From positions 31,496,001 through 31,560,000 of the forward strand of contig JBANAY010000003.1 of assembly GCA_037952775.1 (NCBI GenBank): DNA of 64,000 bases. The letters run 5' to 3'. Positions 22,684 to 33,853 of the stretch are shown one piece after another; position 1 is the first letter of the stretch; every line of letters starts with the position of its first letter. Below the pieces are notes generated by a model, which worked only from the letters and a program-made list of their open reading frames with translations, was not told the DNA's origin and ran no database searches. The position numbers were made by a program, and so were the translations under genes. The stretch is from Clonostachys chloroleuca (Eukaryota > Ascomycota > Sordariomycetes > Hypocreales > Bionectriaceae).

Positions 22684-25185
22684 ATGGCTGAAAAAGAGGC
22701 CAGCATCTTCATCATTGACCTGGGCTCGTCCATGGCACAGAGCAATCATGGACGCTCAGAATCAGACCTAGACTGGAGTATGCGATACGTGTGGGACAAA
22801 ATCACAGACACGGTTTCCGCAAATCGCAAGACGCTGTGTGTTGGTGTCGTGGGGCTGCGCACGGATGAGACCAATAACAAGTTGCAGGAGGATGAAGGTT
22901 ACGAGAATATCTCCGTGCTGCAGGAACTTGGCCCGATGGGCATGACTGCTCTGCGAGATCTGCAGTCTTCCATTGGGCCAAGCACCACCTCGACGGGCGA
23001 TGCAATTTCTGCTATTGTTGTCGCTGTCGACATGATGGCAACATTTACCAAGAAGCTTAAATGGACCCGGAAGATATACCTGGTCACAGATGGACAGGGG
23101 GCAATGGATGCCGATGACGTTGAGGATATCGCCAAAAAGATTAACGACTCCAACATCCAACTAACAATTTTGTGAGTCAAATGCGCCTTTGACCATAGCT
23201 ACCCCTGCTAACATTGCTCCTGCTAGGGGTGTGGACTTTGACGATGAAGAGTACGGTGTTAAAGAGGAAGACAAGCCTCCCCAAAAGGTGTTGTTAAAAG
23301 CCCAAGCAATCATGCCAACGTAGTCTAACAAGATTCCTATTAGGCTGAAAACGAGCAAACATTGAAAACGTTGGCCAATGCTTGTACTGATGGCATCTTT
23401 GCTTCCATCGGCGAGGCCATTGACCAGCTCGACACACCCAGAGTCAAATCTGTTAAGCCGTATAAGACCTATGACGGCTCTCTTACTCTCGGAGATCCAG
23501 AAAAATTCCCAGCAGCCATGAACATCAATGTCGAGAGATACTTCAAGACGCACCTGGCTCGCCCTTTGGCGGCCAGCACAGTTGTGGTCAAGCCAGAACT
23601 GGGCGGGTCACAGTCCACCGAAACTGTCGATGGCGGTGATATGGAAGGTATTGAATTTTCTGCCGTCAAGCAGAACCGATCATATAAAGTGAATGATGCG
23701 GATGCGCCGGGCGGAAAGCGAGATGTAGAGTTCGAATCCCTCGCCAAGGGCTTCGAGTATGGCAGAACAGCAGTCCACATCAGCGAATCCGAACACAATA
23801 TCACGAAGCTCGAGTCTGTGAAGAGCTTCACAATCATTGGCTTCATCCCGTGGAATAAGGTAAATCTCGCATAATCTTCATCCTGAGGGTTTCCTGGCAG
23901 CTGACCACCCTACTCCCAGTATGAATTGTTCCTCAATATGGGTGAGGTATGCGTTACCCACGCCCGTAAGTTTGATGAGAAGTCCGAATTAGCGCTTTCT
24001 TCCCTCGTATGGGCACTCAACGAAGTTGAGTCATATGCCGTCGCACGTCTTGTTACCAAGGATGGTAAGGACCCTCAGTTGGTTCTATTGGCACCACACG
24101 TTGAGCCAGGTCTAGAGTGTCTCTATGACGTACCGTTACCTTTCGCCGAAGACATCCGCAGCTATCAATTTCCACCATTAGACCGGGTTGTTACTATTAC
24201 TGGACAGACGCTAAAAAGCGAACATCGGTTCCTGCCTTCGGACGACCTCAACTTGGCCATGAGCGATTATGTTGATGCGATGGACATCTCGACCTATGGG
24301 GTTGACGATGACGGGTGAGACTAGCCAATTACGAGTCACTTCCCAATGACCCATAATGCTAACAACCGGTCTAGGGAACCGTCCGAGTATGCCCCAATCG
24401 AGGAGTCTTACAACCCATCGATCCATCGTATTAATCATGCCGTGAAGAACAGGGCGATACATCCAGACGGCTCTGTGCCGACCATTCCACCAATCTTACT
24501 ACAATTCTCGTCTCCCCCTGAAGACCTCCTAGCGAAGAATAAAGACGCGATTGAGGCTTTAATTGAGGCTTCTGACGTGAAGAAAGGCAAGCTGGAAACG
24601 ACTCCAATAGGCTCACACATTCATTGCTAACAATTCTGTCTAGTACCACCCAAGGCGAAGGGCAAGCGACGAAGAGACGCAGTCAAGCCAATTTCTGGCT
24701 TAGATGTGGATGCTCTCTTGGGCGATGACAAGGGCACAATCAGCCCCGAAAATCCAATCCCAGACTTCAAGAATGCAATCGGTACAACTGAATCGGAGAG
24801 CGAAATCGAAGATGCCGCGAAGCAAATGGGAGACATTATCCGCTCTCTTGTGACAGAAAGCTTTGGAGACAGCAAGTATGACCAAGCAATGGAATGCATT
24901 GGCGTAATGCGAGAAGAGTTGATCAACATCGAGGAGCCGAAACTCTTCAACTCGTTTATCCGCAATTTAAAGAAGGCATTGCTCTCGGGAACTCTGGGTG
25001 GTGACAGAAGAGATTTCTGGTTCAAGATTCGCTACGGAAAACTCGGGTTGATTGACAAGACCCAAGCAGATACATCTGATGTCACTTTGGATGATGCAGA
25101 CCAGGTAAGCCGAAAGCAGCCACCCGCCCCCTTGCGTCGAGAAAAAGGTTTGCTAACCGCGCTGTAGTTCTACAAACAAAGATAG
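22684..25185 (+). CDS. ku80: ATP-dependent DNA helicase II subunit 2, Ku80
   Basis: Seven exons: 22684-23171, 23227-23287, 23344-23859, 23920-24314, 24375-24586, 24644-25104 and 25168-25185, giving 716 residues, the usual Ku80 size. The N-terminal von Willebrand A-like domain begins EASIFIIDLGSSMAQSN and runs through KIYLVTDGQGAMDADD. The Ku core follows (FTIIGFIPWNKYELFLNMGEV, then ALSSLVWALNEVESYAVARL and PPLDRVVTITG). The C-terminal helical domain includes MECIGVMREELINIEEPKLFNSF. Ku70-Ku80 rings bind broken DNA ends and start non-homologous end joining. Intron 5 (24587-24643) begins GCAAG rather than GT, with a perfect GCTAAC branch. The last exon codes for only FYKQR. Confidence 0.96.
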
Positions 25186-25772
25186 CACGAACGGGAATAT
25201 GCAGGCACCCTACAAACAAGCAAGACAAGTATCTTCGCCCACTTTTATGATTGGAATGAGATAATGCCGAATGATCTCGGGTGTTGGCATCGTATATTTC
25301 CCGTTGGAACTGGGAGGCAAACACTATGCATGTAAAAAGTATATTGAGATTGTACCTTGGAAAATGCGATCAGCTAGTTCGTTGACCACTGAAGAAGAAA
25401 TACTCTTCCGAATGCAACATCCCGGCGTTTAATAGATACTTGAAATTAAAGAACGCCTGATCGTATTAATTTCGGGAGCGGACAGGGCCCAGGCCTTGTG
25501 TTGGTTTTGTACCTGCCTGCTGTTGGCGTACAAGAGCAACGGAACGCGCACACCTGCTCTTCCTCACGCATCAAACCCACGCTATTCTCTCTCCCTCTTG
25601 CACCTTTGTTCTTGCGCTGAATTCTCAGTACTTTAGGCAGAAAAAGGAACCGTGCCCGCCTTTCTCTACTCACCTTTAGCTCGCTGGGCTACTTTCTTCT
25701 CGTCACTCACTCGTTTCACCTACGGCGCTCTCCTCAATCATCACCCAAGAAGAAGCCAAGTGCCCGCCCACG
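25186..25772. other. Intergenic region
   Basis: 587 bases between Ku80 and the Gfd2-like gene. The right half is pyrimidine-rich and probably promoter and 5' UTR. No gene seen. Confidence 0.5.
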
Positions 25773-27514
25773 ATGGAGGCAATGGATATTTCTAGAAGAC
25801 TCGAGGTTTTGTCGAAGCTCTTTGGAAAATCTTTCACACTTCGAGAGCCAGAGCCCGAGTCCCATTTAGAGGAGAAGGATCTCAATGAGCCTCCTTCAAA
25901 TGACCTTGCGCAGCCTGCTGCTGAAATCCCCAAACCCAAAGGTAGCGCTCCTCGTTTATTCATCAACAATGACGTTGGACCACGTGCGAGCACTGCTGGA
26001 GCATTCGACTGCCAAAACTACCAACCTGGCGAGCCCTTGGATGCGGATTTCCCGTTTGTTCCCTGGAAAGTGATCACCACTTACGGGGAGCTCTTCATCG
26101 GCAAAACTAACCGTCCACATGTAAGTTCAAAATGAATCACGGAGGGCATTTGATGAGCGAGCAATAGTAACAGTATCCCAGGCAGCTCCATTTTGGGAGA
26201 AGATAACTGAAGGAAGAGTGTGGGATTTGTAAGTCTACTCACCGGCTCTATCTTGGTGCCTTCTCTTCTTCTAGGTTCGTCTCTAACCATAATAGTTTCT
26301 ATATCCACAACCCTACAAAGCCTAAGAGCGAGCCGAGCCTGCTCGTGCCAACGGCGCAATTCCAAGATTTCCTTGACATGGTCAACCAGGAGCTGGGCAT
26401 CTCATTGGCTATTCCGGGAGGCATTAGCACGGACAAGTTCTTCATCACGTTCCGAAATGAGACGCCCAGACCACGCTACTTCCAACGATCCCGAGACCAA
26501 AAAGTTCTCTCTCTCGAGGAACTACCCGCCATCAGCGATGATGATGCCCAACTCTTCGAATCGGCCATGCCTATTGCGCAGAAGCTGTTTCTGGAGACTG
26601 TGAGCTTGGTGGAGCGCGTCCCGAAGAAAGATGGCCGTGGCAAGAATAATCAAAAGTCGCAGCGGAAGAAACTTGAACGAAAACAGATGGTTGCAGATGC
26701 CCAGAAACTGCTGGGGGTTGCTTCTCCCGGCGGTGTTGCTGAAGACTTCGTTCTCGTGTGCTTTGATGTTGAGGCCATTGAGAGGCCACCGAACCCCATC
26801 TCCGAGATTGGCATCGCAATCCTGGATACAAGGGACATCGCGAATACCGTGCCTGGGCCTGCTGGCCAGGAATGGTGGCCCTTGATCAAGGCCCATCATC
26901 TCCGAGTCAGGGAGTTGTCGGCGCTGGTCAACCGTGACTACGTCCAAGGGTGTCCTGATGCTTTCAACTTTGGGTAAGTGTACTCCCCACCAAGGGGTTT
27001 TTGTCATGGTAAAACATATGGCGTCCTATACTAACCACACTGCAGAGAGAGCACGTTCCCAACCAAGTCAGAGACAAAGGAGGCGATTCTCTCGATCCTC
27101 AATCCCTACATTGAAGGCGGCCGCAGCATTGCCCTGGTGGGACATGATGTCCATCAAGACATACGATACCTCTTCAGTCTTGGCATCGATCTAGCCAGCA
27201 TTGGCTCCATCAAACAGACGATCGACAGTCAGGTCCTTCACCAGGTCTTGCGAGAGCTCGACTGCGGCCGAGGTCTCAGCGCAGTTCTATCGGACCTTGG
27301 CATTTCAAGCAAGAACCTGCACAATGCTGGCAACGACGCAGTGTTCACCCTGCGTGCTTCGGTTGGACTCGCCATCGAGAATACACGCAAGCAAGCTGCT
27401 AAGGAGAAGGGAGAGGAATATCTGCCGGAGATGTTCGCCCGGGAACCAGAGAGTCCCGCAGAGGAAATTGCGGAGGTCGCTACAGAGGGCGAGGTCCCAA
27501 TGGTAGTAATGTAG
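25773..27514 (+). CDS. Gfd2/YDR514C-like protein with RNase H-fold 3'-5' exonuclease domain
   Basis: Four exons: 25773-26120, 26182-26228, 26275-26973 and 27046-27514, giving 520 residues. The first 150 residues are variable. The C-terminal half starts DFVLVCFDVEAIERPPNPIS and EIGIAILDTRD, which is motif I (DVE) of DEDD exonucleases. It continues with SIALVGHDVHQDIRYLFSLG (motif II) and LHNAGNDAVFTLRA (motif III). This order matches the Gfd2/YDR514C C-terminal domain. A basic linker (KKDGRGKNNQKSQRKKLERK) may bind nucleic acid or direct nuclear entry. Yeast Gfd2 is a high-copy suppressor tied to mRNA export factor Dbp5. With all acidic positions apparently kept, nuclease activity is possible but not shown. 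Confidence 0.82.
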
Positions 27515-27834
27515 TGGCGCATAGATAGCAGACAGAGACTTGAGGAGAGAATGGGCTCCATATGTGAGCCTGCCTAGTTTTTTTTTTTTCCTTTCAACTT
27601 CTAGATTAGCCCATTGGCGTGTATTCGAAGAGCCGGTCTTCGCCTCAGATAGCTCTCGCACCAACCAGATCAACGCCATCGCTATGAAACTCATTATTGT
27701 TTGTACATGTACAGTATCCCACCGCCCACTATTCCGGAATCCCCATTGGTTTGTTGGTGAAGCAGCGTTTATATGTATACAAGTTCTCGTAAGCGGTGTG
27801 GATAATATGTCTTTTTACTCCCGCCAAGCCCGTA
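27515..27834. other. Convergent 3' regions
   Basis: 320 bases between the stop codons of the Gfd2-like gene and TIM14, with a T10-class tract near 27580. No gene seen. Confidence 0.5.
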
Positions 27835-28289
27835 TCAGTGCTGTTTGTCCAACAGTTCTTTTGCTTCGTTGACCTTGGTGGCCAGGTAGGGGCTGCCGCC
27901 TCGATCGGGGTGGTTCAGAAGCATGATTGTTCGGTGGGCCTTGCGGACCTTGTCCTTTGTGATGCTGCGCTCGCTGGATCAAACGTATCAGTAAAATGCC
28001 GTGGGGAAGATGATGCAGCCGGGGGGGGGGGGCGGGGCGGGCAAACATACTTGAGAGACAGGATCAATGACGCCTCCTTCTTGGTCATCTTGGGTTCGAA
28101 CCCGCCCTTATAGAAGGCCTTGCCCATTGCGCCGACACCTCCGCGCGAGCGTCGCCAGGCGACAAGACCAGCGCGTCCCTAAAAAAGGATTGAATGTTAA
28201 TCATGGAGTCCCTTGTTCGTCTACCCAGGTGGGCTTACCAGGAAGGCAGCAACGGCAGCGCCGGCGCCCCAAGCCATAACTGAAGCCAT
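27835..28289 (-). CDS. pam18: Mitochondrial import motor J-protein TIM14/PAM18
   Basis: Three exons: 28289-28239, 28178-28051 and 27973-27835, giving 105 residues. The N-terminus [20 protein letters not shown] is a single membrane anchor. [16 protein letters not shown] follows, then the J-domain with the HPD motif at residues 81-83 ([20 protein letters not shown]). Pam18 spans the mitochondrial inner membrane and stimulates the ATPase of matrix Hsp70 during protein import at the TIM23 channel. The length is that of the short Pam18 form. Intron 2 contains a G12 run just upstream of exon 2's end in genomic order (28021-28032). Confidence 0.95.
28021..28032. repeat. G12 homopolymer in TIM14 intron
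   Basis: Twelve consecutive G on the plus strand followed by a G-rich stretch (GGCGGGGCGGGC), so the transcribed intron carries a long C tract. Its exact length is doubtful in any assembly. Confidence 0.85.
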
Positions 28290-29068
28290 GATTATCAGAT
28301 ATAAAGGTGCGATCGGGGGGGATGGAGTGGTATAGGCTGTGCTCGTCGGTTGAGTGCAATAATTGATTGCCTGCAGCCCGCAACACTATCACCGGCGAAG
28401 GCAAAAGAAGTTTTGCGATGTCGGCTAAGCCCGGGAAGGCCGACTAGCCGGTATTTTTCTGGTGTGCCCCATTTTGTGCATATTTCTGCCTAGTGGCATA
28501 TTATCTAATGGCTCCTTGTGTGAACGGCCCAGCTACGTCACCTTTCAAGGCTGAAGGGAATAAATGCTTGGTGAATAGACGTGCCTGTAAATTGAACGAT
28601 CCCAGGGCGAACATGTTCGTTGTCACTGATGTCCCCAATCATCATAATGTTATATTTTGAATGGGTTTGTTCTTGCTACAATGAATCCGGGAATTTAAAC
28701 TTTGACAGCATCGTGAGCCAGGAATACCTTTCTAAAATTATAAGCAGTAGGTAGGTCAGATGAAGCTTGATCCATGCCACGACTCCTACGAAATCCGGAG
28801 TCCTACACGTAAGTGCAATGCGAACCCATGTTCAACCCCGACAACCTGGATCGGGTGGCCATGGGCCAAATGGCCTTATATGGGTGATTTTTCCGCCCAG
28901 CTTGAAGATTCTTGCCTTGGCCTTTTCTTGCGCCTCCACACTGAAGAAGTAGCATCACAACTTTGAGAGCTGGTCTCTGTTTCCTTACCGTTTTTCTTTT
29001 GTTCTTACATTTCGCTTCATTACCAATACGCTGCCGGCCAGCATTTAATCGACATCTATTCATTCAAA
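28290..29068. other. Divergent intergenic region
   Basis: 779 bases between TIM14 and the secreted-protein gene. The last 90 bases are pyrimidine-rich. No gene or clear motif seen. Confidence 0.5.
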
Positions 29069-29416
29069 ATGGTCGCTTTCCGGCATCTCTCTCTTTCCGC
29101 AGCCCTGGTGGTTTTGGCGGTGGCCGGACGGGCTCTCGCGGCCCCGACCAATCTACGCGAACTCGAATCGAGGGCCGTTGAAGTCAGCGACAGCATCCCC
29201 GCGGCCCGCGACGTCGACATGCTATACGAAAACCTCATCCAGCGACGAGATCTGGAGACCCGCAGCCGTCGCAGGGGCGACGAGAAGCTGATGGACAACA
29301 TGAAGTTTGGCTTCAAGGACTTCATCGCTCTGATGGGACGAGACCTCGATGACCGCGACATTGACGACGTTCTCGACGCCCTTGTCCAGGTTTCTCGCCG
29401 AGACCGAGATATTTAG
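29069..29416 (+). CDS. Small secreted protein, 115 aa, cysteine-free
   Basis: An intronless frame starts MVAFRHLSLSAALVVLAVAG. Residues 1-24 form a classic signal peptide with likely cleavage at ALA/APT. The mature part is highly charged, lacks cysteine, and contains several mono- and dibasic sites (SR, QRR, TRSRRR, SRR) that could be cut by a Kex2-type protease. Between them lie acidic or amphipathic segments, including DEKLMDNMKFGFKDFIALMG. I know no family for it. It could be an effector-like protein, a peptide precursor or a cell-wall protein. The clear signal peptide and good ATG context support a real gene. Confidence 0.72.
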   Translation: MVAFRHLSLSAALVVLAVAGRALAAPTNLRELESRAVEVSDSIPAARDVDMLYENLIQRRDLETRSRRRGDEKLMDNMKFGFKDFIALMGRDLDDRDIDDVLDALVQVSRRDRDI

Positions 29417-30612
29417 GCTGGTCATTGCCGTGGTTCTCAATGAGGTTGGAGGTGGCAGTATAGGCACGGGGCACGACTCTAAGGATCGACGGAATGTTGT
29501 ACGGAGGAGGTGGCTTTGAACTCGGATAATGATCAGGCACCGGTATGGTTGTGCTGGCAATTTGGGAGGGTCCTATTTGCTGTGGATCAAACGAGTGATG
29601 TTTTCTTTTTCAAGCCGGTGGTAATTACATGGTCGTCATGCCAGTGTTTCGAAAACGGCGCATGTTGGATCCCTGGCGGGCAGAAGCGGCTGTTTTTAGA
29701 GGATAGATACCTGATTCTTTTTTTATTAATGCTAACGACCTTCTTCACATGGTTTCCCTCCCAAGTGGGTGACATTGAAAGTGAGACACTCAAACAATAT
29801 GCTTATTCTCGAGTCTGCGACCGGTAGCATCAGCTTATTGAGGCTAATAGTACATACTCGAGAAATAATACAGTATATATTGTCACTTTGTTTTATTTTC
29901 TCCTACTGGGTTTCTTAATTCATCCTAGAGAATTGGCCTGTTTATAACCACCCTTCCATTCGGTGTCTTATTTCTCCTGTCGCCCACTTGCCTCCCTATT
30001 AGCCATGATGGATAATGGACTGCCGATCATTCAGACAGCGCATCACCCGCCAGACCTGACTCGGCCACAGGTGGGGGACTAGCTGCTGCAGGCGGCGGGA
30101 CGCTTATCTCGTGGTCACCTCAGCGCACCTAAATGCCTGCCGCTAAGCCGAATGTGTGCTACTCCCGCCCTCGAGCCCTCTCCCCGGCTTATCGGAGCCC
30201 CGGACCTGACTTGCCAAATGTCTCTCACTCACTCAGACTCGTCGCACTTGGGACTTTCTCCCAGTGAGGAGGGTGGTGCATGCAAGGCGCCCATTCAGGG
30301 GTCGCCTATTTGACTATGTGGTCGTGGAGCCAGTCCAAGGTCCCTTTTGCTCTGTTCGCGTGATTCCTAGCTTGTCTGGTTGGAGGGGATGGGGACTGCA
30401 TGATGCAGCTTTCCCCGGCTCCTTCTTGGCTTTCTCTGTTGTGTGCTTCTTCCCTTATCTATTTCACTCCTTTGACTCTTCGGCCTCGTACATGTAATGG
30501 CTCATTGTCTCAACTGATTTGAAATCCGTATTGTCAGTCTTGTGCGCTTTTCCCTCAGGTGTTTGGCCAACCAAGCCCAGCGGCAGTCGTGTGAGCGGCT
30601 ATCTATATCGCG
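29417..30612. other. Intergenic region carrying MITE copy B
   Basis: 1.2 kb between the secreted-protein and peptidase genes, holding the inverted-repeat element at 29762-29990 and no supported gene. Confidence 0.55.
29762..29990. mobile_element. MITE-like element, copy B
   Basis: A 229-bp segment with imperfect terminal inverted repeats of about 28 bp: both ends read CAAGTGGG(T/C)GACA, then GAAA, then GACAC at matching distances. It is flanked by CCTCC on each side, a possible 5-bp target-site duplication in a low-complexity context. It has no coding capacity and aligns end to end with copy A at 7991-8223. Confidence 0.75.
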
Positions 30613-32992
30613 ATGGACGAGAAGGGCCGGCATATCAGTGAAATACAGCCCTTGCCGCCCAGATCCCATATACAACGGTTCGCTTTGTCGCTGCTAACAG
30701 TGGTTGGGCTCTTATATACGGCTCGCTTATTGCAACCACTGGCCGGACCAAGCCTCAGCATTACAGCTTCTTCATACTACCATGATGTTTGGGATAAGAC
30801 CCCAAAGGAGTGGAACTGGCGCGATGTACTTCCACTCTATCCTCCTGGATCTTGTAGAAACGTTTTGTCTCCTCTTCTAGCTACTAATATTGAGGCATAT
30901 AGGTAATACCAAAGAACAGCCTCGACTGGGAACGTTGCTACAATGGCCAATTTGAGTGTGCCCGTTTAGATGTAATCCCTTCAGGACTCTATACAGTATT
31001 CCAACCCTAACTGTCAATGTAGGTACCGATGGACTGGCAAAACCCAATGGACATGAAACGAGTTGTGCTGGGTGTTATCAAGCTGGCTGCCATAACGAAG
31101 GACAATCCCGTCCCCCCGCTCTTTATAAATCCCGGGGTAGGGTTGCGGTTATACCGCCTCTAAGAGGACTTCTCCTTTCTACTTCCACCCAATGGGACTG
31201 ACCTAGAACGGTATATATGTTAGGGTCCTGGAGGTTCAGGCATCGAAGCCGTTCTTCGGACTGGTCAAGCGATTCAGATGGTTGCCGGAGATAATCATGT
31301 AAGTTCCAAAGCCGGGCAGTTCAATCAGCAATTCTAAGACTTTTCATTCAGGATATCATCAGCTGGGATCCACGAGGGGGTGAGTGCTTCCTACAGCAGA
31401 GCCAGAGTCAGAGACGTTGCTAACCAAATTCCCTGCTCTGGATTTCAGTTGGTGTCTCGACACCAAGAGTGGACTGTTGGAAGAACAACCAGAAGAGATT
31501 GATATGGAATGTTCAAGATGCAGGTGTTGTTGACGAGAGACCGGGGCTCGTTTACGATGCTTATGCGCATTCGATGGCCTTTTCGGGAGCTTGCGAGAGC
31601 GGGGCCAACGAGACAAGCATCTTTGAGCATCTGAGCACCGTTTATCATGCTCGGGATATGCTCGAGATCATGAATAGAAGTGGGCACGAGAAGCTTAGGT
31701 ACTGGGGTATGAGCTATGGCTCCATCCTTGGCGGTGTGTTTGCATCCATGTACCCAGACCAGATCGAGAGGATGGTGAGCGATGGTAAGCAGCTGCCTAT
31801 ATTCGGTAGAGGCAGACACGGACGGTCCAACTGACTTGTTGGATATTGTAGGAAATGTGGATTACACAAATTGGTTCCAGGGGGACTCGTCCCAGTTCTT
31901 CCAAGATGCCGACTCGATTCTGCTCGCCTTCGACAAGGCATGTCATGGTGCCGGCGCCGAGGTATGCTCTCTCTGGGCGGGGAGCCCTGAAGCAGTGGGA
32001 GAGCGGCGTGATGCCATTCTTGCCAAGTTAAAGAAGAGCCCTGTCATCATTCCTGCTGGGGTGAGGGAGTCGGGGCCTGAGATGCCTCAAGTTATCACAT
32101 ATTCGATCCTCCAGGTCATCACCCGTACGATCCTATACTCTCCTCTGAAGCGTGCCCAGCTCCTCGCACAGCTTTATTCGACCATTGAAAGCGGGGACTC
32201 TGCGGCGTTTTACGATGCCTCGGTCGGGTACAGAAGAAAGCTGGTAGGACAGGCCTGCGCCATAGCGGATATCCCCGCGACCGAGCCCCAGGAGACCTCG
32301 ATGGAGATGGATGCCTTCCCGGCTATTACGTGCTCCGATGCGAAGCCAGAGGAGGACTCCCCTGAGCAGTTTGTCGAGTTCCTGGAGAAGCTGCACCGGG
32401 TAAGCAAGTGGGCTGGCGCCTCCAACATGTATTTCAAAATGTCCTGCGTCGGCAGGACAATACGGCCTAAATGGCACTTTGCTCCTGACGGTACGATTAT
32501 AGCCAATGCTCCAACCAACGTTCTGGGCGATAATGCTAACTGAACCAGAGAACACGAGGACCAAGACGAGCCATCCTATCCTTTTTGTCAACAACGTGTA
32601 CGACAGCATCACACCCCTGGAGTCCGCCTACAACAACTCTGCTCACTTCCCTGGGTCGATCGTGCTGACCCAGAATGCATACGGAGTAAGTTGCACCAAA
32701 GCGGGCTTCGTGGTGTTGCCTGGAAGTTAATGCATTAGCTAACATACCGATTCCCTTCCACCAGCATTGCTCATCCTCCGCTCCCTCGAGCTGCACAACC
32801 AGGTATCTCCGCGCATACTTCCAGAACGGGACGCTCCCGGAGCCGGGAACCGTCTGTGAGCCGGAATACCATTTCTTTGAGTCTCCGGGCGCGATGGCAC
32901 AGGATGAGCTTTCGGATGCCGCGTGGGAGATGTTTGAGAAGGCAGATGTAGTACGAATGGGCAACGATATGGGCATGATTTATGGCGTGTAG
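30613..32992 (+). CDS. Membrane-anchored alpha/beta-hydrolase peptidase with TAP-like C-terminal domain
   Basis: Nine exons: 30613-30825, 30903-30971, 31023-31136, 31224-31298, 31352-31379, 31449-31784, 31852-32490, 32549-32685 and 32765-32992, giving 612 residues. A short cytosolic start is followed by one hydrophobic segment (about residues 23-42, FALSLLTVVGLLYTARLLQP), so it is probably a type II membrane protein or has an uncleaved signal. The oxyanion motif INPGGPGGSG is present. The catalytic triad is likely Ser255 (GMSYG), Asp510 (VYDSITP) and His538 (just after NAYG). These are features of the tripeptidyl aminopeptidase/proline iminopeptidase group, which release short peptides from N-termini. 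Substrate specificity cannot be read from sequence. Confidence 0.88.
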
Positions 32993-33254
32993 ATATAGAC
33001 GGTTGGGTAGCGGGCTCAGAGTCGAACGAGAGGAAAGCATTATATCACAGCATGGGGTCTATCTGGTGGTGAGCGTTTTCTGTTTCAAGTCTAGAATCTT
33101 GGGTATCAAATGTAGTGAATAAAAAGGAAGTTACACAGATGCGACCAACGCAAGGAGAGACGGAGCCTGCCGTCGGAAGAGATCCGCATCACAAGCAAAA
33201 ACGAGACACACACCCCAGCCAACCAAACAGCAGCTTTCCCCCATTACCCTCAAC

Positions 33255-33853
33255 TCATTTGGTGGTGAGCGGTGCGTGGTGCGCCTTCTCGGGCATCTTG
33301 AGCTCCACGTTGACCGCCTCGATGGCCTTCCTCTCCATCTCCAGGCCTATGCGCTGCTCCTCGTCCAGCTTCCGCGCCGTCGACTCGTCCGTCTTCCAGT
33401 TCCCAGCCCCGCCGCGACCGCCCAGGAGGGCCCCGCGAGGGTGCGCCGCCGCGCTGGCCGCAACGGCATTCACAGTCTCCCCGGCCAGCTCCTGCTCCTT
33501 CTTGAAAGAGGCGTTGCTATCGGCGTAGTTGCCTGCGCCGCCGCGGCCTGCGCGGGCGAGGGACGAGGGAGGGGGCGGGCTCGGCGGGGTGATCTGCTGC
33601 GGTTTGGCTGCCTCGAGGTCCTGTTGCAGATGAGATGGTCAGAGATTGATCCCCAGTTCCCAGCAATCAAAGTACATAGGTTTCGTGGTCAGATGGACCC
33701 GAGGATTAGACGCCTCCTCCGAACTTCGGTGGTGAAGGACGGACAAGGGGAACGTACTTTGTTTGCATCCTTGCTGGGGTTTGGCTTGGAGGAATGGAAG
33801 TTGCCTGCGCCGCCTCGGCCAACTCTGACGTAGACGTCCTGATTTTGCGGCAT
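33255..33853 (-). CDS. DUF3602 protein with GRGGAGN repeats
   Basis: Two exons, 33853-33758 and 33620-33255, give 153 residues. Three copies of GRGGAGN are followed by an aromatic residue (GNF, GNY, GNW) near the N-terminus, middle and two-thirds point, separated by Pro- or Ala-rich linkers. The C-terminal part is a charged helix (LDEEQRIGLEMERKAIEAVN). This is the DUF3602 pattern; yeast Par32, a regulator of ammonium transporters downstream of TORC1, belongs to that group, so a signalling role is possible. The protein lacks a signal peptide and membrane segments. It is convergent with the peptidase gene, 262 bases away. Confidence 0.83.

Noticed and set aside
23730..23745. GTTCGAATCC, like a tRNA B box
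   Set aside because: It is inside a conserved Ku80 exon, with no matching A box or cloverleaf.
28092..28104. GGTTCGAACCC, like a tRNA B box
   Set aside because: It is within the coding exon of TIM14 and no acceptor stem or A box can be formed around it.
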